From: Rotaria sordida
Taxonomy: Eukaryota; Rotifera; Eurotatoria; Philodinida; Philodinidae
Length of the DNA: 64,000 bases
Assembly (NCBI GenBank): GCA_905250125.1
Contig: CAJNOL010000096.1
Location: forward strand, 62,001-126,000
Reading direction: 5' to 3'
Numbering within the stretch: the stretch's first letter is position 1; every line of letters begins with the position of its first letter. The position numbers and the translations under genes were made by a program. Under the pieces are notes generated by a model, which had not been told where the DNA came from, did no database searches, and worked only from the letters and a program-made list of their open reading frames with translations. This document shows positions 62,827-64,000 of this stretch, piece after piece.

Positions 62827-63736
62827 CTTTAAAACGACCAGCTTCAAGAGTGTTCTTTGATTCTATTTCATCATTGATTAATTCATAATAAATATTCGTA
62901 ACAAATTCAGTATGTAAAATAGTACGAAATAATTTAATAAAATCATTTAATACTGACCAATTTGAAATATTTTTAATAATAATATCATCTTGTAATATTG
63001 TTGAAAATAAACATAAATCTTCTGTTGTTATTCTTCTATGTGATATTATTATAATTAAAAATGTACCTATAAGTGAAAAATATGATGATAAATGTAAATT
63101 ATCATTATTGATTAATTCGAATTTGTCAAGAATATTGTTTTCATCAATTAAACGTAATAATGTACATAAATTAATATTATCTAATTTAGTATTTTCTTTA
63201 ATACAATGACAATGGTCACTAGACGTGCACCAGTTCCAGTAACTGGGTCCCCAGTCGGACTGGGATCCAGTCCGATTGGTACCTAGTCCTTACTGAGTAC
63301 CCAGTCACGACTGGGTACTTAGGCATTTTATCTTGACTTCGCTAATCGAACAATATTTTCCTATTTTCTAATATATTGGGGTGAATTCATTCTAGGCATG
63401 CCCCAAATCCAGATCCTATCAAATCCAAACGCTGGGTTTAACAGGATTCGACTAGATTTGGGTTGGAGTTTGACATGATTTGAGTTTGATTTTGGCATGG
63501 CTGGACTCCATTTCGTACATCCTTACTAGAATAGAAGAAAATAATACTCGATTAATGGGATCAAGGTCAGATGACTAGGTACCCAGTCGTGACTGGGTCT
63601 CCAGTCAGGACTGGGGACCAGTCGGACTGGGTATCCAATCCGACTGGATGCCCAGTCCGACTGGTACCAGTTCAACCAGTCACGACTGGGACTGGTGCAT
63701 GCCTAATAATGGTTATGAATGAAAATTGATAACAAA
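62827..63736 (-). pseudogene. Coding exon interrupted by a MITE
   Basis: On the minus strand an exon starts after a TTTTTTAG acceptor (first base 63736). It is open for ten codons, is broken by a 489-bp MITE, and resumes at 63210 for about 128 open codons (HCHCIKENTKLDNINLCTLL ... LEAGRFK) to a GT donor after 62827. Removing the MITE with one target duplication gives a continuous open exon of 413 nt. With the MITE, a TAG at its edge stops translation. The sequence is helical and Leu/Ile/Asn-rich; no family is recognised. The rest of the gene must lie to the right, with a further downstream exon not identified in this window. It could also be an allele, or use an AG at the MITE edge as a new acceptor. 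Confidence 0.6.
63219..63707. mobile_element. hAT-type MITE built of CCAGTCGGACTGG units, inside an exon
   Basis: The ends TAGACGTGCACCAGT and, inverted, TAGGCATGCACCAGT are flanked by an 8-bp duplication with one mismatch (AATGGTCA 63211-63218, AATGGTTA 63708-63715). The outer parts consist of reiterated ACTGGGTACCCAGTCCGAC-like palindromic units around a ~220-bp unrelated middle. Same size class and design as the 485-bp element at 23564, but with a different unit. Confidence 0.83.
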
Positions 63737-63771
63737 CTAAAAAAGTATTTTTTTAACAGATTATTATCATT

Positions 63772-64000
63772 ACTAGAATGCTGCTCAAAATTATAAAAAC
63801 AGACAGCTTTTTAGTATTTTTATTTTCATATATTTTTTTTTCTACTTTCAACAATTTTTGTGTCTAAACATATGCATTGCAATGTAGTCTTTTCGATGGC
63901 GCAGTCAGATTTGATCGTTTTGAATTTCAAGTTTGCGTAAATCTAAATTTATTGAAAATCGTGCCTTTGAAAAAACATCAGTAAAAAACGCTGATCAAGC
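63772..64000 (+). mobile_element. Tc1-like transposon end (copy 2, cut by window edge)
   Basis: It starts with a TGCTGCTCAAAATTATA-type terminus and aligns along its full visible length with 57425-57652 in the same orientation, with about 15-20% differences by eye. It continues beyond the window, so it may be a longer element. Confidence 0.65.

Noticed and set aside
1-64000. CRISPR arrays, bacterial-type operons, rRNA or tRNA genes
   Set aside because: The window is eukaryotic with spliced genes; no regularly spaced direct repeats with unique spacers and no RNA gene with convincing structure were seen.

Overview
The window is nuclear DNA of an intron-rich, very AT-rich animal. The likeliest source is a bdelloid rotifer (Rotaria/Adineta type). 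Supporting points are short GT-AG introns of about 50-70 bp with occasional introns of about 1 kb, a secreted PAN-like/NHL-repeat protein of the kind expanded in rotifers, splice-acceptor-like sites directly in front of several start codons (spliced-leader trans-splicing is reported in this group), and a dense mix of Helitron, hAT, mariner and foldback elements. The placement is inferred from protein style and architecture; no database search was possible. Two 100-N assembly gaps are present.

Layout, left to right. 1-139 is the 3' end of an unknown plus-strand gene. 2387-5050 is a non-autonomous Helitron carrying a 2.3-kb inverted repeat. 5495-9514 is a complete hAT transposon with an exact 8-bp target duplication and an apparently intact three-exon transposase. 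10064-16723 holds two head-to-tail LOTUS (OST-HTH) domain genes, the first with a C-terminal membrane anchor. 17284-17888 is an internally deleted mariner. 20260-20908 is a small nuclear receptor with a DNA-binding domain and no ligand-binding domain. 23564-24048 is a palindromic hAT-type MITE. 24751-30058 holds two minus-strand housekeeping genes, DNA primase small subunit (PRIM1) and mitochondrial ATP synthase gamma, 172 bp apart. 30507-33586 is a divergent single-RRM gene. 37633-38141 is a nucleoredoxin/tryparedoxin-like gene. 42287-43173 encodes a possible degenerate metallopeptidase-like protein. 46439-47068 encodes a secreted Cys-rich orphan. 51164-52863 is the NHL gene. 56211-56815 encodes an unrecognised two-exon protein. 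The last 8 kb is repeat-rich and ends with an exon split by a MITE (62827-63736).

All multi-exon models were joined by hand using GT-AG sites and reading-frame continuity, and each adds up to a whole number of codons. One PRIM1 junction works only as a U12-type AT-AC intron, with a near-consensus donor, branch site and AC acceptor. This is the most striking single observation. The genes do not form one pathway. ATP synthase gamma and PRIM1 are housekeeping genes, while the LOTUS pair and the RRM protein suggest (germline) RNA regulation. The rest of the window is shaped by transposons, several of which are perfect or near-perfect hairpins.
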